The notes under the pieces are model-generated. The model was not told where the DNA came from, did no database searches, and was given only the letters and a program-made list of their open reading frames with translations. Below are positions 36,621 to 46,382 of a stretch of DNA of 64,000 nucleotides, piece after piece. The stretch is from contig NZ_JACHMF010000001.1 of NCBI RefSeq assembly GCF_014204895.1, forward strand, positions 7,998,001-8,062,000, in the 5' to 3' direction. Within the stretch, counting starts at the first letter, position 1, and each line of letters starts with the position of its first letter. The DNA is from Paractinoplanes abujensis (GTDB lineage: Bacteria; Actinomycetota; Actinomycetes; Mycobacteriales; Micromonosporaceae). The position numbers were made by a program, and so were the translations under genes.

Positions 36621-37441
36621 ACCGGCGCTCCGGGCGGCCCTCGCTTCGGATAGCCGGTCGCTGGTGGTGCTGGATGGAGGCACGGCGGCGGCATGAACCG
36701 GGCCGCTTTCGCCAGGTGCGCCGGGCCGGGGTTCGCGACCTGCCGCTCGAGGCGGCCTGCTGGCGGGGCGTGGACGAGTGGGGCGGCCGCTGCTTGGCGT
36801 GGGACAGGGCGCTGGTGGTGCTGAACGAAAGCGTGGCCGCACGGCGGATGGGGCCGGGGTTGGCTGCTTGTGCGTGGGGGTGGGCGCCGCCGGCCGAGTT
36901 GTGGCAGAGCCGGGTGTGAGTGGAGAAAGGTGGCGGAATCTGGCACAGGCGGCTGGTGTGAACGGAGATGAGCCGGGGACGCGGGCGGCAGGGGGGTCGT
37001 AGTGAGAAAAGGGGTCGCGCTGCGGGCGGTGATGGTTGAGATTGAGTACTGACCGAGTGGGCGTGCCAACCTGGCGTCCGTTTTGGATCTTGTGGAGGGT
37101 GGGGAAAGGTGGGCCCCTGCAGTGTCAAGGGGTCATTTAGCCTGATGACGGCCCTTCGGGTGGCATGATTCACTGCTTCGCTGCGGCGGGACGCCTCCGC
37201 AGCGCTTGACGGATTCTGGGCTACGGCGGACTATGGAGATGTCGCCAGTCGCGCCCACTCACGCCCGTTTCCAGTCGGGTGTGAGCGATCTGCACTCTGA
37301 GAAGTTCTTTCAAGGGTGCATGATTCTGTGCTCAAGCGTGCCCTTGAGTGCATGGTGGGCCGCGTGCTGGGCGCGCGTAGGCCGGCTCCTCCGGCAACGC
37401 TTTCCATAAGAAGAAGCAGAGCTTCTCAAGGAGTAGTCACC

Positions 37442-37636
37442 ATGGCGAAGGCCCTCTTTGGCCACGTAGGTGCGGCGCCCGACCGGCGCCTGCTCGACGA
37501 GGTCACCCGTCTGCGTTCCAGGGTGCAGTCCCTGGAGTTCGAGGTCACCCGCCTGCGGGCGGAAAATGATCGTCTGGCGGCCGCAGCCGCTGAGGCTGAC
37601 GATTTCGCGCGGCTGACCGAGCCCGCTCTGACCTGA
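37442..37636 (+). CDS. Small coiled-coil protein, conserved hypothetical
   Basis: The 64-residue protein (MAKALFGHVGAAPDRRLLDEVTRLRSRVQSLEFEV...ENDRLAAAAAEADDFARLTEPALT) is a short head followed by one coiled coil of about 35 residues. Similar MAKAL(L/F)GHVG proteins are, to my recollection, widespread in actinobacteria, with unknown function. AAGGAG at 37428-37433 sets the ATG. A small stem-loop (AGAAGC 37412-37417, GCTTCT 37421-37426) lies just before the ribosome site and could affect translation. It is flanked on both sides by G-rich repeat arrays. Confidence 0.8.
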   Translation: MAKALFGHVGAAPDRRLLDEVTRLRSRVQSLEFEVTRLRAENDRLAAAAAEADDFARLTEPALT

Positions 37637-38288
37637 GCTCCACCGGCCGTCGCGGTCGCGTGATCCTCGACCTGGCGGCCACAGTCCCCCCACCGCACCA
37701 AAGACGCACCCCCGAAATCGCGCGCCTCCACCATGTGGCGGCGCGCATCTTTTTGCGCCCGAGCCGGGCGTGAGCTGGCCGCGGAGGTTGGCTGTGAGCT
37801 GGACGCAAGCTTGCGGCGGGGCGGCGTGTGAGTGGGGTGCGGGGCTGGGCGCGAGCTGGCGGGGCGGCGTGTGAGTGGGGCGCGAGCTGGCGGGGCGGCG
37901 TGTGAGTGGGGCACTGGGCTGGGCGCGAGCTGGCGGGGCGGCGTGTGAGTGGGGCACTGGGCCGGGCGCGGCTGGCGGGGCGGCGTGTGAGTGGGGCGCG
38001 GGGCTGGGCGCGAGCTGGCCGGGCGACATGTGAGCTGGCCGCGGGGCCGGGTGTGAGCTGACGGCGGGCCAGGCGCGAGCCGGGCGCGGGGCTGGGCCGC
38101 AGGCCGGGCACGGAAACCGGTGCGTGAGCTGAAGAGGCGGTGGCGCACGGTAATCGCGGGCATTCCTCGGCGTGACCCTGCGTACCCTTTTGTCCGGTTT
38201 CTAGGTCGTCCGGAGCGGCGGGTACGGCTGGTGACGCGTGCCGGGGGTAATCTGCGCCGAAGCAGACACGACCGACCCTCGGAGATCC
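37637..38288. other. 650-bp non-coding stretch upstream of smc
   Basis: It holds a G-rich repeat array (listed separately) and, from about 38110, what is probably the smc promoter region. No coding frame is convincing. The acylphosphatase gene that usually precedes smc in actinobacteria is not here. Confidence 0.6.
37818..38060. repeat. G-rich tandem repeat array upstream of smc
   Basis: The 20-base core beginning GGGGCGGCGTGTGAGTG starts at 37818, 37861, 37892, 37935 and 37977, joined by GCGAGCTGGC-type segments. Spacings are 43, 31, 43 and 42 bp. Degenerate copies (GGGCGACATGTGAGCTGG, GGGTGTGAGCTG) continue to about 38060. Spacing breaks the frame, so it is not coding. Confidence 0.85.
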
Positions 38289-41200
38289 GTGCACCTCAAG
38301 AGCCTGACGGTCAAGGGCTTCAAGTCCTTCGCCTCCGCTACGACGCTGCGGCTGGAGCCGGGCATCACCTGTGTGGTGGGCCCTAACGGCTCCGGCAAGT
38401 CCAACGTCGTCGACGCCATCGCCTGGGTCCTCGGTGAGCAGGGCGCCAAGGCGCTGCGCGGCGGCAAGATGGAGGACGTGATCTTCGCCGGCACGTCCGG
38501 CCGGGCGCCGTTGGGGCGGGCCGAGGTGACGCTCACGATCGACAACAACGACGACGCGTTGCCGATCGAGTACACCGAGGTGTCGATCACCCGCCGGATG
38601 TTCCGGGACGGGGCCAGCGAGTACGAGATCAACGGCAACGCCTGCCGTCTGCTCGACATTCAGGAGCTGCTCAGCGACTCCGGCATCGGCCGTGAGATGC
38701 ACATCATCGTCGGTCAGGGCCGGCTCGACGCGATGCTGCACGCCAAGCCCGAGGACCGGCGCTCCTTCATCGAGGAGGCCGCGGGTGTCCTGAAGCATCG
38801 CAAGCGGAAAGAAAAGGCGATCCGCAAGCTGGACGCGATGCAGGTCAACCTGAACCGCCTCACCGACCTCACCGCCGAGTTGCGGCGCCAGCTCAAGCCG
38901 CTGGGCAAGCAGGCCGAGGTGGCCCGGCGCGCGGCCGGCATCCAGGCTGATCTGCGCGACGCCCGGCTGCGGCTGCTCGCCGACGACCTGCACACCTTGC
39001 GCACCACCCTCGACAAAGAGATCGCCGACGAGTCGGCCATGCGGGAGCGGCGCGGGCAGGTCGAGGACGAGAATCGCGAGGTCCAGCGGCACCTGGCCGA
39101 CCTCGAGCTGGCGCACGCCGAGGACGCGCCGCTGCTGCAGGCCGCGCAGGACGTCTGGTACAAGCTGTCCGCCCTGCAGGAGCGTTTCCGGTCGACTGAG
39201 CAGCTGGCCACCGAGCGGCTGCGCCACCTGGCTGCCACCGGAGACGAGGAGCGGCCCGGTCGCGATCCCGATCAGCTGGTGGCCGAGTCGGAGCGGGTGC
39301 GCGAGCAGGAGGAGGAGCTGCGCGAGGCCCTCACCGACGACCAGATGCGCCTGGCCGAGGCGATCGAGCACCGCCAGGATCTGGAGCGTCAGCTCGCGGC
39401 GGCCGAGGGGGCCTTGCGGACGGCGGCCAAAGCCATCGCCGATCGCCGTGAAGGGCTGGCCAAGCTGGTCGGCAACGTGAACGCGGCCCGGGCCCGCACC
39501 GAGGGCGCCACCGACGAGATCGAGCGTCTGGCCGCCGCGCACACCGACGCGATGATGCGCGCCGAGGCGGCTCAGGCCGAGGTGGACGCGGTTGCCGCCG
39601 AGTCGTCCGAGGCCGACCGGGGCAACGTCGAGCTGGACGAGCGGCACGCCGAGGCGGTCGACCAGCACGACCGGGCGGCCGCGGTCGTCAGGGAGCTGTC
39701 CGATGCCGAGCGTGCGGCCGAGAAGGACGCGGCCAGCTGGAAGGCGCGTGAGGAAGCGCTGGCTCTGGGCCTCAAGCGCAAGGACGGCGCGGGCGCGCTG
39801 CTGGCCAAGGCGGGCGAGGTCCCGGGGCTGCTGGGCAGCCTGGCCTCGATGCTCACCGTCCGGCCCGGACATGAGGCCGCGCTGGCCGCCGCGCTGGGTT
39901 CGCTGGCCGACGCCGTCGCGCTCTCCGGTGTGGACGAGGCCGTCGAGGCCATGCGTACGCTCAAGATCGCCGACGCGGGGCGGGCCGCGCTGGTCGTCGC
40001 GTCGCCGGCCGGGCCCGGCATGCAGGGTTCGCTCGATTCGCTGCGGCCGGTGTTGCCCGCGGGCGCGGTCTGGGCGCCCGACGTGATCGGCTGCCCCGAC
40101 ACCATCCGCGCCGCGCTCAACCGGGCGCTGCGCGACGTCGTCCTGGTGCCCGATCATGCCGCCGCCGTCGCGCTGGTCGCCGCCAACGGTGAGCTTCGGG
40201 CTGTCACGCCGGACGGCGACGTCCTGGGGGCGTACGCGGCCGCGGGTGGCTCCGGCAAGGGCACCAGCTATCTCGAGGTGCAGGCCGCCGTCGACGAGGC
40301 CGCGGCCCACCGGGCCACCGCCGAGCAGTCGATCGGGGAGCTCAAGCAGCAGCTGGGGGACGCTCGGGCCGAGGTGGCCCGGCACAAAGAGGCAGTGAAC
40401 GTCGCGGCCCAGGCCAAGCGCGCGGCCGAGGGCGTGCGGAACGCGGCCGCCCGCCGGCTGGCCGAGCTGGGGGCGGCCGCCCGGTCGGCCAAGGCCGAGA
40501 CCGAGCGCCTCGGCGCCGCCCGGCAGAAGGCGGAGTCGGCCCGGGAGGCCGACCTGATGCGGGTGGCCGAGCTGGAGGAACGGCTGGCGCTGGCCGAGTC
40601 GACCCCGATCGACGAGGAGCCGTCCACCGACGAGCGTGACCGGCTGGCCGCGCTGGTGCCGCAGGCCCGGCAGAACGAGATGGAGGTGCGGCTCGCGGTC
40701 CGTACGGCTGAGGAGCGGGTCGCCTCGATCGCGGGCCGGGCCGACTCGCTGCTGCGCCAGGCCAACCAGGAACGCCAGGCCCGGGAACGCGCCGCGGCCC
40801 GGCGCGCCGCGCGGGCCCGGGGCGCCGAGATCGCCAAGGCCGTCGCGCTGGGCGCCGCGGCCGCGCTGGCCCGCGTGCAGACGTCGCTGGCCGCGGCGAT
40901 CGAGGTCCGCGACGAGCTGGCCCAGGCCCGCACGCTGCGCGAGGCTGAGCTGCAGGAGGTCCGGGCGGGGGCCAAGCGCCTGGTCACGGAGCTGGAGCGG
41001 CTGACCAACGAGGTGCACCGCGACGAGGTGGCGCGGGCCGAGCAGCGCCTGCGCATCGAGCAGCTCGAGGCCAAGGCGGCCGAGGACTTCTCGCTCGACG
41101 TCGACACGCTGATCACCGAGTACGGTCCGGCTCAGCCCGTGCCGCCCACCCAGGCCGACGTGGCGCAGGCCGAGAAGGACGGCAAGCCGGAGCCGCAGCC

Positions 41201-41870
41201 GGTGCCGTTCCACCGGCCGACCCAGGAGAAGCGGGCCAACAAGGCGGAACGCGACCTGGCCCTGCTGGGCAAGGTCAACCCGCTCGCGCTGGAGGAGTTC
41301 GCGGCGCTGGAGGAGCGGTTCAAGTTCCTCAGCGACCAGCTCGAAGACCTCAAGGCCACCCGCAAGGACCTGCTGACCGTGGTCAAGGACGTCGACGACC
41401 GGATCCTCGAGGTGTTCACGACGGCGTTCGAGGACACCGCGCGCGAATTCCAGACCGTCTTCCAGGTGCTGTTCCCCGGCGGCGAGGGCCGGCTGGTGCT
41501 GACCGACCCGGAGGACATGCTGACCACCGGCGTGGAGGTCGAGGCCCGCCCGCCCGGCAAGAAGATCAAGCGCCTGTCGCTGCTCTCCGGCGGTGAGCGC
41601 TCGCTGACCGCGGTCGCGATGCTGTGCGCGATCTTCCGCGCCCGTCCCTCGCCCTTCTACATCATGGACGAGGTCGAGGCGGCCCTCGACGACGTCAACC
41701 TGGGCCGGTTGATTACGCTCTTCGAACAGTTGCGGGAGAAGAGCCAGCTGCTGATCATCACGCACCAGAAGCGCACGATGGAGGTCGCCGACGCCCTGTA
41801 CGGCGTAACGATGCGCGCGGGTGTGACCCAGGTGATCAGCCAGCGGCTCAAGCACGATTCGGAGGTTTAG
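38289..41870 (+). CDS. smc: Chromosome segregation protein SMC
   Basis: The 1193-residue protein starts VHLKSLTVKGFKSFASATTLRLEPG. It has Walker A GPNGSGKSN (near residue 33), two long coiled coils and a hinge at about residues 510-660 (EVPGLLGSLASML...). The C-terminal signature LSGGERSLTAVAML and Walker B FYIMDEVEAALDD complete the head. SMC with ScpAB condenses and aligns replicated chromosomes. GTG 38289 follows GGAG at 38281 and fits the family start; the frame extends to 38238. A His/Pro linker near residue 975 (KPEPQPVPFHRP) is typical of actinobacteria. Confidence 0.97.
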   Translation: MHLKSLTVKGFKSFASATTLRLEPGITCVVGPNGSGKSNVVDAIAWVLGEQGAKALRGGKMEDVIFAGTSGRAPLGRAEVTLTIDNNDDALPIEYTEVSITRRMFRDGASEYEINGNACRLLDIQELLSDSGIGREMHIIVGQGRLDAMLHAKPEDRRSFIEEAAGVLKHRKRKEKAIRKLDAMQVNLNRLTDLTAELRRQLKPLGKQAEVARRAAGIQADLRDARLRLLADDLHTLRTTLDKEIADESAMRERRGQVEDENREVQRHLADLELAHAEDAPLLQAAQDVWYKLSALQERFRSTEQLATERLRHLAATGDEERPGRDPDQLVAESERVREQEEELREALTDDQMRLAEAIEHRQDLERQLAAAEGALRTAAKAIADRREGLAKLVGNVNAARARTEGATDEIERLAAAHTDAMMRAEAAQAEVDAVAAESSEADRGNVELDERHAEAVDQHDRAAAVVRELSDAERAAEKDAASWKAREEALALGLKRKDGAGALLAKAGEVPGLLGSLASMLTVRPGHEAALAAALGSLADAVALSGVDEAVEAMRTLKIADAGRAALVVASPAGPGMQGSLDSLRPVLPAGAVWAPDVIGCPDTIRAALNRALRDVVLVPDHAAAVALVAANGELRAVTPDGDVLGAYAAAGGSGKGTSYLEVQAAVDEAAAHRATAEQSIGELKQQLGDARAEVARHKEAVNVAAQAKRAAEGVRNAAARRLAELGAAARSAKAETERLGAARQKAESAREADLMRVAELEERLALAESTPIDEEPSTDERDRLAALVPQARQNEMEVRLAVRTAEERVASIAGRADSLLRQANQERQARERAAARRAARARGAEIAKAVALGAAAALARVQTSLAAAIEVRDELAQARTLREAELQEVRAGAKRLVTELERLTNEVHRDEVARAEQRLRIEQLEAKAAEDFSLDVDTLITEYGPAQPVPPTQADVAQAEKDGKPEPQPVPFHRPTQEKRANKAERDLALLGKVNPLALEEFAALEERFKFLSDQLEDLKATRKDLLTVVKDVDDRILEVFTTAFEDTAREFQTVFQVLFPGGEGRLVLTDPEDMLTTGVEVEARPPGKKIKRLSLLSGGERSLTAVAMLCAIFRARPSPFYIMDEVEAALDDVNLGRLITLFEQLREKSQLLIITHQKRTMEVADALYGVTMRAGVTQVISQRLKHDSEV

Positions 41871-41876
41871 CCGCCC

Positions 41877-42497
41877 ATGACGCGCGAACGCGCCCAGGCC
41901 CTGCTCATCGACCTGGACGGCGTTCTGCGCCGCTGGGACCCGGCCCCGATGATCGCCGTCGAGGTGGAGAACGGGCTGAAGCCGGCCGCCCTGCTCGAGA
42001 CGGCGATGTCGTGGGACATCTACCGCCCCGCGATGGCCGGCGAGATGACCGACGCCGAGTGGATGGAGCTGGTCGCCTCGCGCCTCCCGCTCGACATCGA
42101 GGCGGCACGGGCCGCGGTGGCCCAGTGGCAGTCCTACCGGGGCGAGCCCGACCCCGAGGTGCTGGCGTTCGTGCGGGAGGTGCGGGCCGCGGGCCGCACG
42201 GTCGGCCTGGCCACCAACGCCACCGACCGCCTGCGCGGCGACCTCGACGCCCTGGGCCTGGCGGCCGAGGTCGACGTGGTGATCAGCTCGTGGGAGCTCA
42301 AGACCCACAAGCCCGCTCCCGAGTTCTTCGAGAAGGCGTGCGAGCTGATCGGTTTTCCGGCCAAGGTCGTCCTGTTCATCGACGACGACGAGCGGGCCGT
42401 CCGCGGCGCCCGCGCGGCCGGTCTCTCCGCGTACCGCTGGAGCGGCCCCGAGCACCTGGACTACTTGCGTAAGGCCCTCGACATCGAGCGGGGGTAG
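41877..42497 (+). CDS. HAD-superfamily hydrolase
   Basis: The 206-residue protein has HAD motif I DLDGVLRRWD (near residue 12), motif II in GLATNATDRL, motif III Lys in ELKTHKPAPEFF and motif IV FIDDDERAVRGARAAG. It is an IA-type phosphatase; the substrate is unknown. It starts six bases after smc and is probably co-transcribed. Its 3' end overlaps the convergent PhoD-like gene by 37 bp. Confidence 0.9.
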   Translation: MTRERAQALLIDLDGVLRRWDPAPMIAVEVENGLKPAALLETAMSWDIYRPAMAGEMTDAEWMELVASRLPLDIEAARAAVAQWQSYRGEPDPEVLAFVREVRAAGRTVGLATNATDRLRGDLDALGLAAEVDVVISSWELKTHKPAPEFFEKACELIGFPAKVVLFIDDDERAVRGARAAGLSAYRWSGPEHLDYLRKALDIERG

Positions 42498-44155
42498 GTG
42501 ACTTCGGCCACCTCGAACAGGTCGCCGTCCTTGGTGGTGCCTTCGACTTTGGCCGTGGCGTCCAGCCCGTTCAGGCGCAGGGTGCTGATGGCGTTGCCGA
42601 AGTAGGGGCCGGCCAGGCGTTTCCACGTCCAGGCGGGGCGGCGCACGCCGGCCGAGCGGGCGATTCCCCGTACGGCCTGGGCCGCAGCCCGTGACCAGCT
42701 GAAGCGCATCAGCGGCCGCATGAAGGCGGGCACCTGGTTGTGCACCGGGGAGCAGGTCAGCTGCATCACCGGGGTGGCCATGGCGGTGCCGAAGTCGGCC
42801 TCGGCCACGTACGAGTGGTGGACGTCACCGGAGAGCACGCTGATCGAGGCCGGGGCCGCGTAGGCGCCGCCCGCGCCGACCCGGTGGCCGGGGGAGCCCG
42901 TGCCGCCCTCGCCCAGCCGCCGGAACAGCTCGCCCAGGGCGTTGAACGAGCGGCCGAACGCGGCCCAGTGCTCGAGGTCGACGGCCCGGCGGAGTTTCTC
43001 CGCGGACGACGCCACCCACGGCCGGTGCGAGGCCGCGGTGCTCTCGTTCCACGACTCCAGGTAGTGGATCGCGGGCGGCATCAGCCACGGCAGCGACGAG
43101 CCGACGACCAGGTGGTCGTACTCCCCGTGGGCCTGGTCGAGGAACCAGTTCCACTCGGCCGCGGGCAGCATCTCGCGGCGGTCGGGGGTCAGCACGCGAC
43201 TGCAGCGGTTGTCGAGCATCACCACCCGGGTGCGGCCCACGTCGAGGGCGTAGCTCCACTGGTACGGCTGTTCGCCGCTGTCCACCGTACGGCCGAAGTC
43301 GTGCAGCAGGTCGGTGGCGTCGTCGGCCGCGATCACCTTCTGGTACAGCGGGTCGGTGGCCAGCTCGTCGGGGCTCATGTTGCCCAGGTGCTGATAGACC
43401 CAGTACGACGCCAGGCCGCCCGTGATCCGCTCGAGCCACCAGGGTTTCTGCAGCATCTCGGCGTGCCACGACTCGGAGGTGTTCCAGTCGTCGATCAGCT
43501 CGTGGTCGTCGAAGATCATGACGCTCGGCACGGTCGCGAACAGCCAGCGCACCTCCGGGTCGCGCCACGACTCCAGGTAGAGCTTGGTGTATTCGTCGAA
43601 CGTGATGACCTGGTCGTCCGGCCCGTCGTGGTGGGCCGGGCGGCGCCGCTTGAGGAAGCGCTTGACCTTGGCCGAGGTGTTGTCGGCGTACACCTGGTCG
43701 CCCAGCAGCACGATCAGGTCGGGCCGGAGCTCCGGGTTCTGCGGGTCGGTCATCAGGCGCCGGCTGTACGCGTCGAGGGCGTCGGGCGGCAGTTTGCGGC
43801 TGCTCGACGTCGGGGTGGCCTCCCGGCACGAGCCGAAGATCAGGCGTACGGGGGCCTCGGCGTCGTCGGCCGGGCGGGTGCGGATCACCGACGGTGGGTA
43901 GGTCGACTCCTGCGACGGCCAGACCTGATGATCGTCCAGGAAGACCCGGTAGGCGCTCGCCACGTCCGGGCGGAGCCCTTCGACCACCACGATCGCGTAA
44001 TGGTGCCCGTACGCGGTGAAGGTCGGGGTGGAGCCGGCGCCGCCGCCCTCGGCCTCGACGCGCACGACCGCGGGTTCCGTCGTCTCGACCCAGATCGTCG
44101 CGCGGTCGCCGACGACGCGACGTAGCAAGGGGCCTATCAGCAGCTGAGCGGTCAC
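42461..44155 (-). CDS. PhoD-like metallophosphatase
   Basis: The 564-residue protein has an N-terminal Fn3-like domain (VVGDRATIWVETTEPAVVRVEAEG). The PhoD catalytic core follows: FGSCREAT, VLLGDQVYADNT, VMIFDDHELIDDWN, VVMLDNRC and SVLSGDVHHSYVAEADF. These supply the metal ligands. Classical PhoD is exported by Tat; this protein has no signal peptide, so it is probably cytosolic. The substrate is unknown. Start GTG 44155. Confidence 0.88.
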   Translation of the reverse strand: MTAQLLIGPLLRRVVGDRATIWVETTEPAVVRVEAEGGGAGSTPTFTAYGHHYAIVVVEGLRPDVASAYRVFLDDHQVWPSQESTYPPSVIRTRPADDAEAPVRLIFGSCREATPTSSSRKLPPDALDAYSRRLMTDPQNPELRPDLIVLLGDQVYADNTSAKVKRFLKRRRPAHHDGPDDQVITFDEYTKLYLESWRDPEVRWLFATVPSVMIFDDHELIDDWNTSESWHAEMLQKPWWLERITGGLASYWVYQHLGNMSPDELATDPLYQKVIAADDATDLLHDFGRTVDSGEQPYQWSYALDVGRTRVVMLDNRCSRVLTPDRREMLPAAEWNWFLDQAHGEYDHLVVGSSLPWLMPPAIHYLESWNESTAASHRPWVASSAEKLRRAVDLEHWAAFGRSFNALGELFRRLGEGGTGSPGHRVGAGGAYAAPASISVLSGDVHHSYVAEADFGTAMATPVMQLTCSPVHNQVPAFMRPLMRFSWSRAAAQAVRGIARSAGVRRPAWTWKRLAGPYFGNAISTLRLNGLDATAKVEGTTKDGDLFEVAEVTYPRSMSRALRK

Positions 44156-44272
44156 GGGAGAGAGCCTTCGCGGGAGGGGCCGAGGGGACTACATCCTCCT
44201 GCACATGTGATGCAGGATGCCACTGGGCGGGCGACGCCACGGGCGGCCCGGACATCTGTCAGGATTTCGGCT

Positions 44273-45466
44273 ATGGAATACGTCGTCGCCGCAGTCATCC
44301 TGCTCGTCGTTCTGCTGGCGGGCGCGATCGGCCTGGTCGTGCCCCGCATGCGCCGCCGTGAGCTCCCGCCCTCCGAGACGGGCGGCGACACGACGACCCT
44401 GGAGCGTCCCTCCGCCGCCGAGCCGGGTGTGCAGACCCCGCCGCTGGTCGTTCCGGCGGAGGCCGACGAGGGTCTGCCGCCGCTGCTGGAGCGCGAGCCG
44501 GAGGTCGTCGAGCCGGAGCCCGAGCTCGACCGTCCGGAGCCCACGGCCGGTCGCCTGGTGCGGCTGCGGGCCCGCCTGTCGCGCTCGCAGAACATCTTCG
44601 GCCGCGGCCTGCTCAGCGTGCTCTCCCGCGATCACCTCGACGAGGACGCCTGGGAGGAGATCGAGGACAGCCTGATCAGCGCGGACGTCGGCGTCGAGGC
44701 GACACAGGCGCTCGTCGCCCGGCTGCGCGAGCGGGTCCGCGTGCTCGGCACCCGTACGGTGGCCGAGGTCCGCGAGCAGCTGTCCGAGGAGCTGGTGGCC
44801 GCGCTCGACCCCGAGATGGACCGCACGCTCAAGACGACCCCGCACGACGGCCGGCCCGCGGTGATGCTGGTGGTCGGCGTGAACGGCGCCGGCAAGACCA
44901 CGACCTGCGGAAAGATCGGCCGGGTGCTGATCGCGGACGGGCGTTCGGTGCTGTTCGGCGCGGCCGACACCTTCCGGGCGGCCGCAGCCGACCAGATCCA
45001 GACCTGGGGCGAGCGGGTCGGCGCCGAGACGGTACGGGGTCCGGAAGGTGGAGATCCCGCCAGCGTTGCTTTCGACGCGGTGAAGCGGGGTATCGACACC
45101 GGCGTGGACACCGTGGTGATCGACACGGCGGGCCGCCTGCAGAACAAGGTCGGCCTGATGGACGAGCTGGGCAAGGTCAAGCGGGTCGTGGAGAAGCACG
45201 GCCCGGTCGACGAGACGCTGCTCGTGCTGGACGCCACGACCGGCCAGAACGGCCTCGAGCAGGCCCGGGTGTTCACCGAAGTGGTGGACGTGACCGGGGT
45301 GGTGCTGACCAAGCTCGACGGCACCGCCAAGGGCGGAATCGTCATCGCGGTGCAGCGCAAGCTGGGCATTCCGGTCAAGCTGGTGGGCCTGGGCGAGGGC
45401 CCGGACGACCTGGCCCCGTTCGAGCCGGCCGCCTTCGTCGAGGCTCTGCTTGGCAGCGCCGCGTAG
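44273..45466 (+). CDS. ftsY: Signal recognition particle receptor FtsY
   Basis: The 397-residue protein begins MEYVVAAVILLVVLLAGAIGLVVP, an N-terminal TM anchor typical of actinobacterial FtsY. An acidic linker follows, then the NG domain: GVNGAGKTTTCGKIG, DTFRAAAADQ, DTAGRLQNKVGLM and TKLDGTAKGG. It docks SRP-ribosome complexes at the membrane. ATG 44273 is chosen because the TM starts there; an upstream in-frame ATG at 44207 adds 22 unconserved residues. Confidence 0.96.
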   Translation: MEYVVAAVILLVVLLAGAIGLVVPRMRRRELPPSETGGDTTTLERPSAAEPGVQTPPLVVPAEADEGLPPLLEREPEVVEPEPELDRPEPTAGRLVRLRARLSRSQNIFGRGLLSVLSRDHLDEDAWEEIEDSLISADVGVEATQALVARLRERVRVLGTRTVAEVREQLSEELVAALDPEMDRTLKTTPHDGRPAVMLVVGVNGAGKTTTCGKIGRVLIADGRSVLFGAADTFRAAAADQIQTWGERVGAETVRGPEGGDPASVAFDAVKRGIDTGVDTVVIDTAGRLQNKVGLMDELGKVKRVVEKHGPVDETLLVLDATTGQNGLEQARVFTEVVDVTGVVLTKLDGTAKGGIVIAVQRKLGIPVKLVGLGEGPDDLAPFEPAAFVEALLGSAA

Positions 45467-45506
45467 TCTCGTTGAACAGAGAACCGAGTAGCAGGGGAGG
45501 GTGTTG

Positions 45507-46298
45507 GTGACGCAGGAGCGGGAGATCCCGCTGCACGGCGGCAACGTCAGCACCGTCTCCAAGGTCGGCGACACCGTGCGACGCAACGCCGGGCCGTGGA
45601 CGCCGGCCGTGCACGGCCTCCTCAATCACCTCGAGCGGGTCGGTTTCACCGGCTCGCCGCACGCCCTGGGCATGGACGACAAGGGCCGCGAGGTGCTGTC
45701 GTATCTCGACGGCGAGTGCGGCGAATACCCCTTGGCCCCGCACTGGGTGACCGAGGAGGCGCTGGTCACCGTGGCCACGATGCTGCGGATGTTCCACGAC
45801 GCGCAGTACGGGTTCGTGCCGCCGCCGGGCGCGGTGTGGCGCTCGTTCGGGCCGCCCCCGCCCGACACCGAGGTGATCTGTCACCACGACGCCGCGCCGC
45901 ACAACGTGGTCTGGCGGCCCGACGGCACCCTGGCCCTGATCGACTTCGACCTGGCCTCGCCGGGCGCGCGGATCTACGACGTGGCCTACGCCGCGTGGAC
46001 CTGGGTTCCCCTGTTCAGCGACCGCGACTCGTACACGCTGGGCTGGAAGCGGCCGAACCGCCCACGCCGCCTGCGGCTATTCGCCGACGCGTACGGGTTG
46101 ATCCCGCGCGACCGGCATCGGCTGGTGCGCACGATCCGCAAGCGCATCGTCGACCACGTCGAGGGCATCCGGCGCATGGCCGCCTCCGGCGATCCCGCGT
46201 TCGTTCGCATTGTTCACAAAGGGCATCTCCGGCGCCCGATGCGCGACCTGAGGTTGCTCGATTACGAGCGTCACACCCTCGAATACGCGCTTCGGTGA
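45507..46298 (+). CDS. Aminoglycoside-phosphotransferase-like kinase
   Basis: The 263-residue protein has the APH catalytic loop VICHHDAAPHNVVWRPDG (HxD...N) and metal motif LIDFDLASPGARIYDVA. The N-terminal half (LHGGNVSTVSKVGDTVRRNAGPWTPAVHGLL) looks like the substrate/ATP lobe. Such proteins phosphorylate small molecules and need not confer resistance. GTG 45507 is favoured by AGGGGAGG at 45493-45500; GTG 45501 would be too close. It sits between ftsY and amtB. Confidence 0.85.
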   Translation: MTQEREIPLHGGNVSTVSKVGDTVRRNAGPWTPAVHGLLNHLERVGFTGSPHALGMDDKGREVLSYLDGECGEYPLAPHWVTEEALVTVATMLRMFHDAQYGFVPPPGAVWRSFGPPPPDTEVICHHDAAPHNVVWRPDGTLALIDFDLASPGARIYDVAYAAWTWVPLFSDRDSYTLGWKRPNRPRRLRLFADAYGLIPRDRHRLVRTIRKRIVDHVEGIRRMAASGDPAFVRIVHKGHLRRPMRDLRLLDYERHTLEYALR

Positions 46299-46382
46299 TC
46301 GGCCGGTGACAATCGGCCGTATCGTCAACTGCGGCGATTGTCCCAGTTGACGCCGTTTCTCCGCCTTGCCTGTGAGGCTTTC

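Larger units (their letters stand above)
35682..37441. other. 1.8-kb region without a recognised gene
   Basis: Apart from the sites listed separately, this stretch has no frame with a recognisable protein; the open frames are Pro/Arg/His-rich and repetitive. At 35690-35770 it is AT-rich and probably holds promoters for the Pel-like genes. A perfect 8-bp hairpin (GCGAAGAT 35964-35971, ATCTTCGC 35977-35984) sits next to two DnaA boxes. G-rich tandem repeats fill 36206-36620. A hairpin (CGCTGCGG 37179-37186, CCGCAGCG 37197-37204) and a TTGACG at 37206 precede the small coiled-coil gene. Degenerate relics of a gene cannot be excluded. Confidence 0.6.

Noticed and set aside
36203..37069. 288-residue Pro/Arg/His-rich minus-strand open frame with repeated residues
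   Set aside because: The DNA repeat spacings (54, 56, 57 bp) do not preserve frame, no ribosome site is seen and composition is low-complexity.
37206..37409. 67-residue open frame before the small coiled-coil gene
   Set aside because: No ribosome site, no recognisable features, and it overlaps the likely promoter and leader of the 37442 gene.
37545..42626. 1693-residue minus-strand open frame across the smc gene
   Set aside because: It is the antisense shadow of smc plus the repeat array; the plus frame encodes unmistakable SMC motifs.
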